DNA of 64,000 nt from positions 1,085,001-1,149,000 of the forward strand of contig NZ_CP049109.1 in the NCBI RefSeq assembly GCF_011057975.1, written 5' to 3'. A program made the position numbers and the translations under genes. Below are positions 1 through 11,721 of the stretch, piece after piece. Source of the stretch: Sphingosinithalassobacter tenebrarum. GTDB lineage: Bacteria; Pseudomonadota; Alphaproteobacteria; Sphingomonadales; Sphingomonadaceae. The notes beneath the pieces were generated by a model that saw only the letters and a program-made list of their open reading frames with translations, was not told the DNA's origin and did no database searches. Each line of letters opens with the position of its first letter. The first letter of the stretch is position 1.

Positions 1-1250
1 CTGATGGCATCGGCAATTTCTTCGGCGGACAGCGGATTGACGAGCAGCGCAGTGGGCATTTGCGCCGCGGCACCGGCGAAGCGCGAAAGAATGAGGACGC
101 CGGGGTCCTCCGGGTCCTGCGCGGCAACGAATTCCTTGGCGACCAGGTTCATCCCGTCGCGCAGCGGCGTGACCAGCCCGATGCGCGCGGCCCGATAGAC
201 GCCGGCCAGCACGTCGCGCGGATAGCCTTGATTCACATATCGGATCGGCACCCAGTCAAGATCGGCATAGGCGCCGTTGATGTGGCCGGACATGGCCTCC
301 AGCCGGGCGCGGATGCGCTGATAGCTGTCGACCGCGGCGCGGCTGGGCGGCGCGATCTGGAGCAGGAACTGCTCCTTTCGCTGTTCGGGGTTCTCTTCGA
401 GAAAGCGTTCATAGCCGTTGAACCGCTCTTCGAGCCCCTTGGAATAATCGAGCCGATCGACGCCGACGATCATCGCGCGATCGACCGCGCTCTTGCGCAT
501 CTGATCGAATGTCGCGGCGGCGACATCCGAGTTGGTCATCTTCGTGAAATCCTGCGAATCGATGCCGATCGGGCAATTGAGCAGCTGGACGGTGCGATCC
601 CCCAGCCGCACCACGCCATCGCCTTCCAGAGTGGCGCCGAGCTCGATACGCGCGAAATCGCAGAAGCTTTCCAGCCATTCCTGCGTATGGAATCCGATCA
701 CATCATAGGCGAACATCGATGCCACCAGTTCGTGCGCCTCGGGCAGGGTCGTCAGCAGGCGGCGCGGCGGCCAAGGGATGTGCAGGAAGAAGCCCATCCG
801 GTTGTTGAACCCGCGCTTGCGCAGTTCGGCGCCGAGCGGGAACATATGGTAATCCTGAATCCAGATGACGTCCTCTTCCTCGATCAGCGGGCGAACCGTA
901 TCGGCGAAGCGTTCATTGGTGCGCTGATAGCCACCGGCGAAATCGCGCTCATATTCGGCGAGATCGATGCGGTAGTGGAAGAGCGGCCACAGCGTGCGGT
1001 TGGCGTAGCCGTTGTAATATTCCTCGATATCCTGCTCTTCCAGGTCGACCGTAGCGGTAGTGACGCCTTCGTTGCGCTGGAAGTTGATCTGGCCGGTGAA
1101 CTGATCGGTATATTCGCCGGACCATCCGAACCAGATGCCACCGGATTCGCGGAGCGCCGCCTGAAGCGCGACGGCGAGGCCGCCCTGAGCGCCCGACATC
1201 GAACCCTTGGGAGCGCTCACCCGATTGGAAATGATGATCAAACGGCTCAT
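1..1250 (-). CDS. otsA: Trehalose-6-phosphate synthase, 3' end cut by window edge
   Basis: GT20 enzyme joining UDP-glucose and glucose-6-phosphate into trehalose-6-phosphate in the cytoplasm. About 416 codons are visible and the frame is still open at the window edge, so only the C-terminal tail is missing. The N terminus reads MSRLIIISNRVSAPKG, followed by the family motifs FLHIPWPP, VGVDRLDYSKG and RDGMNLVAKEF. Its ATG (1250-1248) overlaps the TGA of the upstream GH15 gene by 4 bases, so the two are translationally coupled. It is the last gene of an otsB-GH15-otsA operon making the compatible solute trehalose. Identity is clear; only the end is unknown. Confidence 0.95.
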   Translation of the reverse strand, partial: MSRLIIISNRVSAPKGSMSGAQGGLAVALQAALRESGGIWFGWSGEYTDQFTGQINFQRNEGVTTATVDLEEQDIEEYYNGYANRTLWPLFHYRIDLAEYERDFAGGYQRTNERFADTVRPLIEEEDVIWIQDYHMFPLGAELRKRGFNNRMGFFLHIPWPPRRLLTTLPEAHELVASMFAYDVIGFHTQEWLESFCDFARIELGATLEGDGVVRLGDRTVQLLNCPIGIDSQDFTKMTNSDVAAATFDQMRKSAVDRAMIVGVDRLDYSKGLEERFNGYERFLEENPEQRKEQFLLQIAPPSRAAVDSYQRIRARLEAMSGHINGAYADLDWVPIRYVNQGYPRDVLAGVYRAARIGLVTPLRDGMNLVAKEFVAAQDPEDPGVLILSRFAGAAAQMPTALLVNPLSAEEIADAI

Positions 1251-3040
1251 CGTATGGAGCTCCATGGTTTGCTCAACAGCACTGCGCAGTTGATCATGCC
1301 GACAAGCGAGTAGGTCTGCGGATAGTTCCCCCACAATTCGCCCGTAACCGGTTCAATATCCTCGGAAAGTAGCCCGGCGCCGGTGCAGCGTGACAGCATT
1401 TCCTCGAAAAGTTCGCGAGCATCTTCGCTGCGGCCGGTGAAGTGCAATGCCTCAATCAGCCAGAAGGTACAGACGTTGAACGCCGTTTCCGGCAGGCCGA
1501 AATCATCCTCGGTGGCATAACGCAGCATGTGCGATCCCCGGCGCAGCCCTGCCTCGACCGCCCTTAGCGTTCCCTGGAAACGCGGATCGTCCGGCGGCAG
1601 GAAGCGCAAGTCTAGCAATTGCAGCAGGCTGGCGTCGAGATCGCTGCCGGAGAAAGTGGCGGAGACGAAATCCTCTTCCTCGCGCCACGCCGATTGTTCG
1701 ATTCGCTGGCGCATCGTACCGGCGCGCGCTTCCCAGAAATGCTGGCGTTCGGGCAGGCCCAGTTCGCCCGCGACATTGGCGAGCCGATCGCATGCCGCCC
1801 AGCACATCGCGGCGGAATAGGTGTGGACGCTCTGCCGCGTGCGCAATTCCCACAATCCGGCATCGGGCTGGTCGTACAACTGCCAGGCGCGTTCGCCGAT
1901 CCGCTCCAGCCCCTCGAAATCCTCGATCCCCGCCATGCGAAACAGGCGATGGTCGAAAAACGCCTGCGCGTTGGAAAGCACGATCTGGCCATAGGCGTCA
2001 TGCTGGCGCTGGTCATAGGCGGCATTGCCGATCCGTACCGGCCCCATGCCGCGATAGCCGGGCAGGTCGCGCGCGATCCGTTCCTCGAGCGTCGCTTCGC
2101 CCAGAACGCCGTAGAGCGGCTGGATATGCCCGCCCTTCGCCGCATCGACGATGTTGCGCAGATAGACGAGATAGTTTTCCAGCACGTCGAGCGCGCCGAG
2201 CCGGTTCAGCGCCTGCACCGTGTAATAGGCGTCGCGGATCCAGCAGTAGCGGTAATCCCAATTGCGCTGCGAATCCGCATGTTCGGGGATCGATGTGGTC
2301 AGCGCGGCGACGATCGCGCCGGTTTCCTCATGCTGGCACAGCTTGAGCGTGATCGCCGAGCGGATCACCACTTGCTGCCATTCGAGCGGGATCGCGAGAC
2401 CACGGACCCATTCCTGCCACTCCAGAGTCGTATTGGAGAGCATGTCCTCGATCGTTGCGGCGACATCCCCCGCGAAGCTCTCGTCGGGGCCGAGGAAGAA
2501 ATGCAGCGGCCGTTCGGCGCGGAAGCTGCGTTCCTCCTGGATCATCCCCACCGGTGCGGTGGTGGTGAGGCGCAGCGTCATTGCGTCCATCGCATAGCGG
2601 ATATGATTCGATCCGCCGATCCGCTGCTGACAGGTGCTGCCGTGATGGCAGGTGGGGCGCAGACGGACCCGGATCCGCGGGCTGCCCGCGACCGGGCGGA
2701 CGATCCGCGCATAGGCGACCGGACGATAGGTGCGACCCAGCCGCTGGAAGCGCGGGCAGAAATCGATCACTTCGATGGCATTGCCGTTCGCATCGGTATG
2801 ACGGCTGATCAGGATCGGGGTGTTGCGCAGATAATGCTGCTCGACTGCGATACAGTCTTCCAGCTCGACTGCCCACATGCCCTGGGCGGATTCGCCGTTC
2901 GGATCTTCGCCGCGCACCAGCGAGGAGAACATCGGGTCGCCGTCGACGCGCGGCACGCACCCCCAAACGAAATTCCCGGATCGATCGATCAGCGCGCTTA
3001 CCTGGCAATTGCCGATGGGCCAGAGATCCAGGTTCGTCAC
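1247..3040 (-). CDS. Glycoside hydrolase family 15 protein (glucoamylase/trehalase type)
   Basis: 597-residue cytoplasmic GH15 (alpha/alpha)6-barrel enzyme with no signal peptide. The N-terminal beta-sandwich region is followed by the family block WDYRYCWIRD at residues 261-270. GLWELR around residue 398 is the usual place of a catalytic Glu. The C-terminal GNYPQTYSLVG block is also typical. The start is GTG, overlapping the otsB stop as GTGA, and the stop overlaps the otsA start. In this position the protein is commonly annotated as a glucoamylase or trehalase. The context suggests trehalose or alpha-glucan turnover coupled to OtsAB, but substrate specificity cannot be read from sequence. 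Confidence 0.88.
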   Translation of the reverse strand: MTNLDLWPIGNCQVSALIDRSGNFVWGCVPRVDGDPMFSSLVRGEDPNGESAQGMWAVELEDCIAVEQHYLRNTPILISRHTDANGNAIEVIDFCPRFQRLGRTYRPVAYARIVRPVAGSPRIRVRLRPTCHHGSTCQQRIGGSNHIRYAMDAMTLRLTTTAPVGMIQEERSFRAERPLHFFLGPDESFAGDVAATIEDMLSNTTLEWQEWVRGLAIPLEWQQVVIRSAITLKLCQHEETGAIVAALTTSIPEHADSQRNWDYRYCWIRDAYYTVQALNRLGALDVLENYLVYLRNIVDAAKGGHIQPLYGVLGEATLEERIARDLPGYRGMGPVRIGNAAYDQRQHDAYGQIVLSNAQAFFDHRLFRMAGIEDFEGLERIGERAWQLYDQPDAGLWELRTRQSVHTYSAAMCWAACDRLANVAGELGLPERQHFWEARAGTMRQRIEQSAWREEEDFVSATFSGSDLDASLLQLLDLRFLPPDDPRFQGTLRAVEAGLRRGSHMLRYATEDDFGLPETAFNVCTFWLIEALHFTGRSEDARELFEEMLSRCTGAGLLSEDIEPVTGELWGNYPQTYSLVGMINCAVLLSKPWSSIR

Positions 3041-3822
3041 GCGAGCGCCTCCGTTGCCGCAGCCAGCCAGTCGAGCGTCGCGGAGACGCCTCCCAGGCGA
3101 TAGCTTGCCGATGTATCGCGCGGCGGCCCGACGAGCACGCCTGCGCCGCCGAGCGTTTCCGCCGCTTCAAAGCCGGGTTCGTCGGTCGTGTCGTCGCCGA
3201 GGAAGACCGGCCGGGTACCCGCGAATTTGGCCTGTTCCATGAAGGTCGCGATCGCGCGCCCCTTGTCGCCGCCCGACGTGCGTACTTCGAACAGCATCTT
3301 GCCGGGCTGAAGCTTCAGCCCGTGCACTTCCGCCAGCTTGGTGGCGAGCGCGCGGCACGCGCTTTCCGCCTCGGGCGCCTGGCGGAAATGGAGCGCCGCG
3401 CCGAGCGGCTTGTCTTCCACCATCACGCCGGGATTCTCGGCGGCGAGCGCCGTCATTTCGGCGTGCACCTCGGCAAGCGATGCCGGCCGTTCGGCGGCCG
3501 TCCGGCGTCCGTCGGCCCACAGGAATTCCATTCCGTGGCTGCCCGCGATCGCGAATCCGGGCATCGCGCCGCCACCCAGGAAACCGCGCACTTCGCTGGC
3601 GGGGCGGCCGCTGATCAGCGCAACCCGCCCGTCGAGCACCGATACCAGCGTCGCGATGAGTTCGTGCAGGCGAGCATCGACCCGAACCGCGTCGGGCCGG
3701 TCGGCAATCTCCACCAGCGTCCCGTCAAAATCGAGAAACAGGCTCGCGCCGGATAACAGATCGTCCGGCGGGGCCGGAAGTTGTTCGCTCGTTCCGCTCT
3801 GCACAGTCCCTCCCTGCGGCAT
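3037..3822 (-). CDS. otsB: Trehalose-6-phosphate phosphatase
   Basis: HAD-superfamily phosphatase removing phosphate from trehalose-6-phosphate. The nucleophile motif DFDGTL lies at residues 31-36 from the ATG at 3822, and the acidic metal-binding motif FLGDDTTDE lies near the C terminus. The same frame is open up to an ATG at 3933, which would add 37 residues. I prefer 3822 because it gives the usual length of about 260 residues, and the 3933 start falls inside the hairpin ending the neighbouring gene. No strong ribosome binding site is visible at either start. First gene of the otsB-GH15-otsA operon. Confidence 0.92.
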   Translation of the reverse strand: MPQGGTVQSGTSEQLPAPPDDLLSGASLFLDFDGTLVEIADRPDAVRVDARLHELIATLVSVLDGRVALISGRPASEVRGFLGGGAMPGFAIAGSHGMEFLWADGRRTAAERPASLAEVHAEMTALAAENPGVMVEDKPLGAALHFRQAPEAESACRALATKLAEVHGLKLQPGKMLFEVRTSGGDKGRAIATFMEQAKFAGTRPVFLGDDTTDEPGFEAAETLGGAGVLVGPPRDTSASYRLGGVSATLDWLAAATEALA

Positions 3823-3931
3823 ATTGCTGGCGAAAGAAAGGCTGGAGCTTTCTGTTCGTTCCTTCGCCCTTGTCGGGGATGGGCTTCGCAACTGCAACAT
3901 GGTTTCCGGGCCGTATCGGGCGACATCATGC

Positions 3932-3966
3932 AAAAGCGCCGGCCGCGAAGGATCGCGACCGGCGCC
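3932..3966 (-). terminator. Intrinsic terminator after the DUF2147 gene
   Basis: On the minus strand two roughly 12-base arms (GCGCCGGTCGCG and CGCGGCCGGCGC, one mismatch) flank a 6-base loop and are followed by TTTT. It lies 40 bases past the DUF2147 stop and before otsB. Confidence 0.7.
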
Positions 3967-4008
3967 ATTTTCAACGGATTTGCGCTGCGGGGGATGCCCC
4001 GGCGGCGC

Positions 4009-4431
4009 TTACTGTACGCGAGTCCAGGTCTGGTTCTTGCAGATGAAGGCGATGCACCCCTTTACCGACAGGCGATTGGCGCCCTTGCGTTCGACCACCG
4101 AGCGATAGGTGTCGCCGCCGCGCGGATCATAGATGCGGCCGCGCCACAGATCGTCGTCGCGCGTCATTTCGGTAAGGATCGGCAGGCCGAGTATCGGCCG
4201 GTTGCGCAGCTCGGGATCGGGATTGTGCTGATCGCGCCCGTTCGAATCCGGCGCACGGCGGATGACGCGCGAAATCTTTCCGCAAACCTGATTGCCGCAG
4301 GGGGCAATGGTGATTTCGGCGGTGCCGTCTTCCACCAGCCAGGTGCCGGTGATGGCAGTGTTGCTCTGCTGGGCCGAAGCCGGCAGCGCGAGAAGGGCCG
4401 ACGCGGCAAAAAGCGACAAGGCGCGGAACAT
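4009..4431 (-). CDS. DUF2147 secreted protein
   Basis: 140-residue exported protein. The signal peptide MFRALSLFAASALLALPASA is followed by the compact DUF2147 domain: GTWLVEDGTAEITIAPCG at its start, a conserved Cys pair in APCGNQVCGKI, and a C-terminal CIAFICKNQTWTRV block. An upstream in-frame ATG at 4473 is rejected because AGGAGA sits at ideal spacing before the ATG at 4431 and a clean signal peptide begins there. The family is common in sphingomonads; its function is unknown and presumably periplasmic. It has its own terminator and diverges from the MTA phosphorylase gene. Confidence 0.87.
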   Translation of the reverse strand: MFRALSLFAASALLALPASAQQSNTAITGTWLVEDGTAEITIAPCGNQVCGKISRVIRRAPDSNGRDQHNPDPELRNRPILGLPILTEMTRDDDLWRGRIYDPRGGDTYRSVVERKGANRLSVKGCIAFICKNQTWTRVQ

Positions 4432-4538
4432 GGTCTCTCCTGAATAAAGAAATCTCGACAGTGCCCGGGTCACTGGGGCATCAGCCTTCCATGTACGCGC
4501 CCGGCGGGGCCGGGAACAAGCAGAATATGGGAGCGACC

Positions 4539-5405
4539 ATGAGCGGCTGGACGATCGGAATCATCGGCGGATCAGGGCTTTACGATGTCGAGGGCATCGA
4601 GGACGCCGACTGGGTCGAAACGCAGAGCCCCTGGGGCAAAGCATCGGACGATTGCTTCGTCGGACGCGTCGGCCATGTCCGCGTCGTCTTCCTGCCGCGC
4701 CACGGCCGCGGTCATCGCATTTCGCCCGACCAGCTCAATGCGCGCGCCAATATCGATGTGCTGAAAAGGCTCGGCGTCACTGACGTATTGTCGATCTCTT
4801 CGGTCGGGTCGCTCGCCGAAGGGCGCCCGCCGGGCAGTTTCACCATCACCGATCAGTTCATCGATCGCACCCGGGGCCGTCCGTCGAGCTTTTTCGGAAG
4901 CGGCATGGTGGCGCATGTCTCGATGGCCGATCCCGTCTGCCCGCGCCTGTCCGGCCTCGTCGCCGACGCGGCGAAGGAAACTGGCGTGCAGGTCGATGTC
5001 GGCGGCACCTGTCTGGTGATGGAAGGGCCGCAATTCTCGACGCGCGCCGAAAGCCATCTCTATCGCAGCTGGGGGTGCGACATCATCGGCATGACCGCGA
5101 TGCCCGAAGCCAAGCTGTGCCGCGAAGCCGAGCTGCCCTATGCGATGGTCGGCATGGTCACCGATTATGACTGCTGGCGCGAAGGCCATGAGGACGTGAC
5201 GGTAGAGCAAGTGATCAAGCAGCTGATGGGCAACGCCGAAAAGGCGCGCGCGATGGTGCTCAACCTGCTCCGCGCGCTGCCCGAGGAACGCCCGGCGAGC
5301 CCGATCGACACGTGCCTCGACACCGCCCTGATCACTGCCCCGCATGCCCGCGATCCGCACGTGCTGGCGAAGCTCGACGCCGTGGCCGGGCGCGCGCTCG
5401 GGTGA
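4539..5405 (+). CDS. mtnP: S-methyl-5'-thioadenosine phosphorylase
   Basis: 288-residue cytoplasmic purine-nucleoside phosphorylase-family enzyme that splits methylthioadenosine with phosphate to adenine and methylthioribose-1-phosphate, feeding methionine salvage. Residues 6-16 carry the phosphate-binding GIIGGSGLYD. FLPRHGRGHRISP and the substrate-site block TCLVMEGPQFSTRAES follow, then GMTAMPEAKL. The ATG at 4539 is chosen over ATGs at 4461 and 4527 because GGGAG precedes it and the protein then starts like its family (MSGWTIGIIG). No other methionine-salvage gene is adjacent. Confidence 0.93.
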   Translation: MSGWTIGIIGGSGLYDVEGIEDADWVETQSPWGKASDDCFVGRVGHVRVVFLPRHGRGHRISPDQLNARANIDVLKRLGVTDVLSISSVGSLAEGRPPGSFTITDQFIDRTRGRPSSFFGSGMVAHVSMADPVCPRLSGLVADAAKETGVQVDVGGTCLVMEGPQFSTRAESHLYRSWGCDIIGMTAMPEAKLCREAELPYAMVGMVTDYDCWREGHEDVTVEQVIKQLMGNAEKARAMVLNLLRALPEERPASPIDTCLDTALITAPHARDPHVLAKLDAVAGRALG

Positions 5406-5424
5406 GGGCGACGGGCGGCGCGGG

Positions 5425-6363
5425 CTACAGGGTGTCGGGTTCCGCCCGCCCTTCGATCTGTCGCGGATTGAACAGGATGCCGCGGCGGGCCTGCGCTTCG
5501 TTCCTCTCGCTGCGCTGCGCGATATTCGCGCTGTTCTGGAACTCGAGATCGGGATGGGTTCCCGGCGTATAGTCGTTGTCGGCATATTGGGTCAGCGGCA
5601 TGGGCCGGGTAGGCAGCCCGGATCGGCGGATATCGGTCACCCAGTGAACGCCATGCTCGCCTTCGAATTTATAGTGAACACCGATGCGGTAGCTGAACAG
5701 ATAGCCGGCAGCGAAATCCACGCCCAGAATAAACTCTTCCGGCTCGTGCGGGGCGAGGCTGAAAAAGTCGATGTCGTCGCGATACTCGCCATTCATCGAA
5801 TCGACCAGCGGAGCGTAGTGCCAACCCTTTTGCGCAGTGACGCTGCCGACAAAGTAGCGAATTTCGGCGGCCGCTCCGCGCTCTCCGCCATAATATCCGG
5901 CCAGGTCGTCCGATATCGGTCGAACGTCCACGACATCGATGATCAGATAGGGGGCTGTTTGCACATAGACGCGGTCAGCGCTCGATTCGATGCTGATCAG
6001 TTCCATCCAGACATTCGGGAATGCCTCGGGCACATGGTCGCGGATCCAGGAAATCTTGCGCCCTTGGTACCGCGCCGGAAAAGATAGATTGTCGTCCACG
6101 ATCGGCGCCGGTCGAGCGAGGATCGGCACAAATCCCGAGCGATCTTCGGCGTCGCGGCCGATATCGTCGACGCTGTCCTGCACACGCCCGACAGAGGAAG
6201 CAAGCTGCTCCGTTTGTGCTGTGTTTTCAGCATTTTGACTTTGAGAAACAGCGAAGTCGAAAAAAGAAAACAACAATCCGAAGATGCCAATCAAGGCAAA
6301 AAGGCCGGTGGCAAATGGATGTCTTCCGCAAACCTCGATAAAATCGCGCATTCGGTTGCTCAT
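5425..6363 (-). CDS. Unknown protein with one N-terminal membrane segment
   Basis: 312 residues from the ATG at 6363. A short cytoplasmic stretch is followed by one transmembrane helix (about residues 18-38, FATGLFALIGIFGLLFSFF) and a polar region with coiled-coil character. A globular domain of about 200 residues with no family I recognise comes last. The frame continues upstream to an ATG at 6498, adding 45 plausible residues (LTEEERKLEVALRSLL and so on) but lacking a ribosome binding site. A run of 11 G lies just before the 6363 ATG and would be read as three Gly codons from the upper start. The gene ends 19 bases from the converging mtnP stop and diverges from the TPR gene. Confidence 0.6.
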   Translation of the reverse strand: MSNRMRDFIEVCGRHPFATGLFALIGIFGLLFSFFDFAVSQSQNAENTAQTEQLASSVGRVQDSVDDIGRDAEDRSGFVPILARPAPIVDDNLSFPARYQGRKISWIRDHVPEAFPNVWMELISIESSADRVYVQTAPYLIIDVVDVRPISDDLAGYYGGERGAAAEIRYFVGSVTAQKGWHYAPLVDSMNGEYRDDIDFFSLAPHEPEEFILGVDFAAGYLFSYRIGVHYKFEGEHGVHWVTDIRRSGLPTRPMPLTQYADNDYTPGTHPDLEFQNSANIAQRSERNEAQARRGILFNPRQIEGRAEPDTL

Positions 6364-6369
6364 TGCCTG

Positions 6370-6380
6370 CCCCCCCCCCC
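6370..6380 (-). repeat. G11 homopolymer tract at the start of the unknown membrane protein
   Basis: Eleven C on the plus strand (11 G in the sense of the gene) six bases upstream of the ATG at 6363, where a ribosome binding site would lie. If translation starts at 6498 the tract is coding. No comparable tract was noticed elsewhere in the window. Confidence 0.85.
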
Positions 6381-6512
6381 GGAATTTGAGCCTGAATTCG
6401 CACGGATCAGAGGGCTGTTGCGGTAGCAAAGAGCGCAGCGCGACTTCAAGCTTCCTCTCCTCTTCCGTCAGATTTTGCGCTACGCAGTATCGGAACATCG
6501 GGAGGTCATGGC

Positions 6513-8288
6513 ATGCGTCTGATCAGTCCAGTATTCGTCGCTGCCAGTTGCGCAGCGCTTGGTTGTGGCGCTTCGGTGCCCGGTTCGGTGACAACGCCGC
6601 AGTCCGTTCTCGAAATGCTCGATCCGACGCGGCGCGCGGCTTCGGTTTGCGGTGCGCGGGGCGACGGGCTGGCCGAGCGGTTGCGGCTCGCCGCCGAATA
6701 TGGCGCGGTGCATGGCGGCGAGACCGGGCCGATGCCGCTGCTTTCGGGGCTGCCGCCGGTCGCGCTGACGATCAGCAGCGGCGATCCGGTCGCGCAGCGC
6801 TATTTCGCGCAGGGGATGATGCTCGTTTACGGGTTCAACCATGTCGCCGCGATCCGCTCCTTTCAGGAAGCGCAGGCGCGCGATTCCGATTGCGCGATGT
6901 GTTTCTGGGGCGAGGCACTGGCCTATGGCCCCAATATCAATGCGCCGATGGACCCGGCGACGCGCGACGCGATGTTCGCCGCGCTGGCGCGCGCCGAGGA
7001 ACTGGCGCCCGGTGCCACGGTACAGGAACAGGCGCTGATCGCGGCGCTTGCCAAACGCTATTCGCAGGCGCCCGACGCCGATCGCGGCGCGCTCGACGCC
7101 GCCTATGCCGAAGCGATGCTTGCGGTGGCGGCGCGCTGGCCCGAGCAGGAGGATATCGCCGTTCTCGCCGCCGAGGCGGTGATGGGGACGAGTCCCTGGA
7201 ACTACTGGGAAGCGGACGGGCGCACGTTGTTTCCGGCGATGCTGCCCGCGAAGCAATTGCTCGAAACCGTCGTCGCGCGCACGCCCGATCATCCGCAGGC
7301 GAGCCATTTGCTGATCCACCTGATGGAAGCGAGCCGCGACGCCAAGCTCGCCGAGCCCGCCGCCGACCGGCTGGCGAGCGGCATCGCACCCGGGGCGGGG
7401 CATCTCGTCCATATGCCCGCGCATATCTATTTCCGGCTCGGGCGGTTCGCGGATTCGATCCGGGTGAATGTCGATGCCGTGCGCGCGGACGAGGCGTTTC
7501 TCGATCAGGTCGGCGACGACGGGCTCTATCGCTACGGCTATTATCCGCACAACGTCCATTTCCTCGTCACGTCGGCGCAGATGGCGGGCGATCTCGACAC
7601 CGCGCTGCGCGAAAGCGCGCGGCTGATGGACATTCTCAAACCCGATCCGGCGATCGAGATCGGCTGGATGCAGATGATCCATGCCGCGCCCTATCTGGCG
7701 CATGCGCAATTTTCCGATGCCGACACGATCCTGGCGCTGCCCGCGCCCGATGCGCGGATGCCGATGGTGGGTGGATTGCGGCACTATGCCCGTGCGGTTG
7801 CCTATGCCGAGCGGCAGGATGGCGAAGGCTTTGCCGCGTCGCTCGCCGCGCTGCGCGCGGCTGGAGATGCGCCCAATATCGCCGCGCTCGAAGCGCAATA
7901 TTTCCCGGCCGGGGATGTGCTGCGGCTCGCCGAAACGGTGGCGCAGGGGCGCTGGGCGATGGCGGCGGGCGATTGGGACGGTGCCATCGCGCAGTTCACC
8001 GCTGCTGCCGAGATCGAGGACGGGCTGCCCTATCTCGAGCCGCCGATCTGGTCCTATCCGGTGCGACAGGCGCTTGGCGCCGCGCTGTATCAGGCCGGGC
8101 GCTATGGCGAAGCGAAGACGGCGTTCCTCACCGCCCTATCCGCCTATCCGGCCAATGGCTGGGTGCTGTGGGGGCTGGGAAAGACCGAGCAGGCGCTCGG
8201 CAACCGGCTGGAGGCCGAAGCAACCGAAGCGGCGTTCGGCCGGGCGTGGCTGGGCGATCCGGCCTGGCTGACGATGGCGCGGCTGTAG
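6513..8288 (+). CDS. Exported tetratricopeptide-repeat protein
   Basis: 591-residue protein with an N-terminal export signal (MRLISPVFVAASCAALGCG). It may be a lipoprotein, but the lipobox is not strict. Helical repeats of the TPR/SEL type follow, for example AQRYFAQGMMLVYGFNHVAA with FWGEALAYGPNINAPM, a signature of a widespread periplasmic TPR family, and a C-terminal repeat GRYGEAKTAFLTAL. GGAGG at 6501-6505 sits 7 bases before the ATG. The out-of-frame ATG at 6508 meets a stop after four codons. Function unknown; probably a scaffold for protein contacts in the envelope. Confidence 0.8.
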   Translation: MRLISPVFVAASCAALGCGASVPGSVTTPQSVLEMLDPTRRAASVCGARGDGLAERLRLAAEYGAVHGGETGPMPLLSGLPPVALTISSGDPVAQRYFAQGMMLVYGFNHVAAIRSFQEAQARDSDCAMCFWGEALAYGPNINAPMDPATRDAMFAALARAEELAPGATVQEQALIAALAKRYSQAPDADRGALDAAYAEAMLAVAARWPEQEDIAVLAAEAVMGTSPWNYWEADGRTLFPAMLPAKQLLETVVARTPDHPQASHLLIHLMEASRDAKLAEPAADRLASGIAPGAGHLVHMPAHIYFRLGRFADSIRVNVDAVRADEAFLDQVGDDGLYRYGYYPHNVHFLVTSAQMAGDLDTALRESARLMDILKPDPAIEIGWMQMIHAAPYLAHAQFSDADTILALPAPDARMPMVGGLRHYARAVAYAERQDGEGFAASLAALRAAGDAPNIAALEAQYFPAGDVLRLAETVAQGRWAMAAGDWDGAIAQFTAAAEIEDGLPYLEPPIWSYPVRQALGAALYQAGRYGEAKTAFLTALSAYPANGWVLWGLGKTEQALGNRLEAEATEAAFGRAWLGDPAWLTMARL

Positions 8289-8298
8289 CGGAAAAGGC

Positions 8299-8610
8299 TC
8301 AGCCGTCGACCGGCGGCATCGGCATCGCCGCGTCCTTGCCCGCGACCGTATACCATTGCCGGACGGTCCAGTGCGTCACCAGCCCTTCGGTGACATAAGG
8401 ATCGGTGCGGGCAAATTCCTCGGCCGCTTCGGGCCCGTCGCCCTGAAACAGCAGGAGCGCCGTGTCGAGCGGGTCGACCAGCGCTCCGGCGAGGATCAGA
8501 TCGCCCGCATCGGCCGCGGCCTGCGCCTTGGCAAGATGCGGGACGCGTACCTCCTCGCGCCGGTTCATATAGTACGGCGCGAGGGTGTAGGTGAGCAGCC
8601 AGTGGGCCAC
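8299..8610 (-). CDS. YciI-like (YCII family) protein
   Basis: 103-residue ferredoxin-like alpha/beta protein of the YCII superfamily. It shows the RVPHLAKAQAAADAGDLILAG segment with the conserved His, the acidic DPYVTEGLV block and the usual length of about 100 residues. It starts with GTG at 8610, nine bases after the aconitase stop, with no clear ribosome binding site, which points to coupling to acnA. YCII proteins have no settled role; some act as small hydrolases or dehalogenase-like enzymes. Confidence 0.8.
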   Translation of the reverse strand: MAHWLLTYTLAPYYMNRREEVRVPHLAKAQAAADAGDLILAGALVDPLDTALLLFQGDGPEAAEEFARTDPYVTEGLVTHWTVRQWYTVAGKDAAMPMPPVDG

Positions 8611-8619
8611 CGTGCTGAC

Positions 8620-11295
<2,676 letters not shown>

Positions 11296-11721
11296 GTGAG
11301 GGCCTTTCCCTTGTTTTTGACCCAAGCGCGGCGGAGGCGCGGATGGTTCCGCGATGCGCAGCCCGGGCATGTGAGCACGAGAGTCGCGCGCGCTGTAGCA
11401 AGGGGGTGGGGGTTGGGGAAGTGGGGGAGGGGGAATGGCGGCTTCGCGCCCTAATATCGGACGTAGGCAGGGCAAATTTCACGGCCTGAAATCGGTCGTT
11501 CATTCCGTTCTCAGAGTGCAACTGATCGTGCGGCACTTCGCGTAAATCTGGATTCTCAAGTTTTTCCCGTACTGCACGTCGCATAGGCTCGTGCCTCTCT
11601 GACACGCAGCCACATTCGTTTAACCTGAAAGTTGTCGTAAGCCCCTCTGGCCAAGTTTGGATTTTCGCGTAATGGTCCTATAACGGCGAATGGAAACAGA
11701 CGATTTAAGGCAACTTGAAAA
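11296..11721. other. Intergenic region between acnA and the DUF262 gene
   Basis: 426 bases without a gene I can support. The left part holds a G-rich low-complexity run (about 11400-11436). From about 11460 base composition falls toward that of the DUF262 gene. A minus-strand open frame at about 11456-11605 (MSERHEPMRRAVREKLENPD) looks protein-like, but it lacks a stop before running into acnA out of frame. It may be a gene remnant. No promoter consensus could be fixed. Confidence 0.5.

Noticed and set aside
60-1313. Plus-strand frame opposite otsA
   Set aside because: The minus strand carries all OtsA motifs; the plus translation has none.
3823-3933. Longer N terminus for OtsB from the ATG at 3933
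   Set aside because: The added segment is Ser/Arg-rich without similarity to the family and overlaps the terminator hairpin of the DUF2147 gene.
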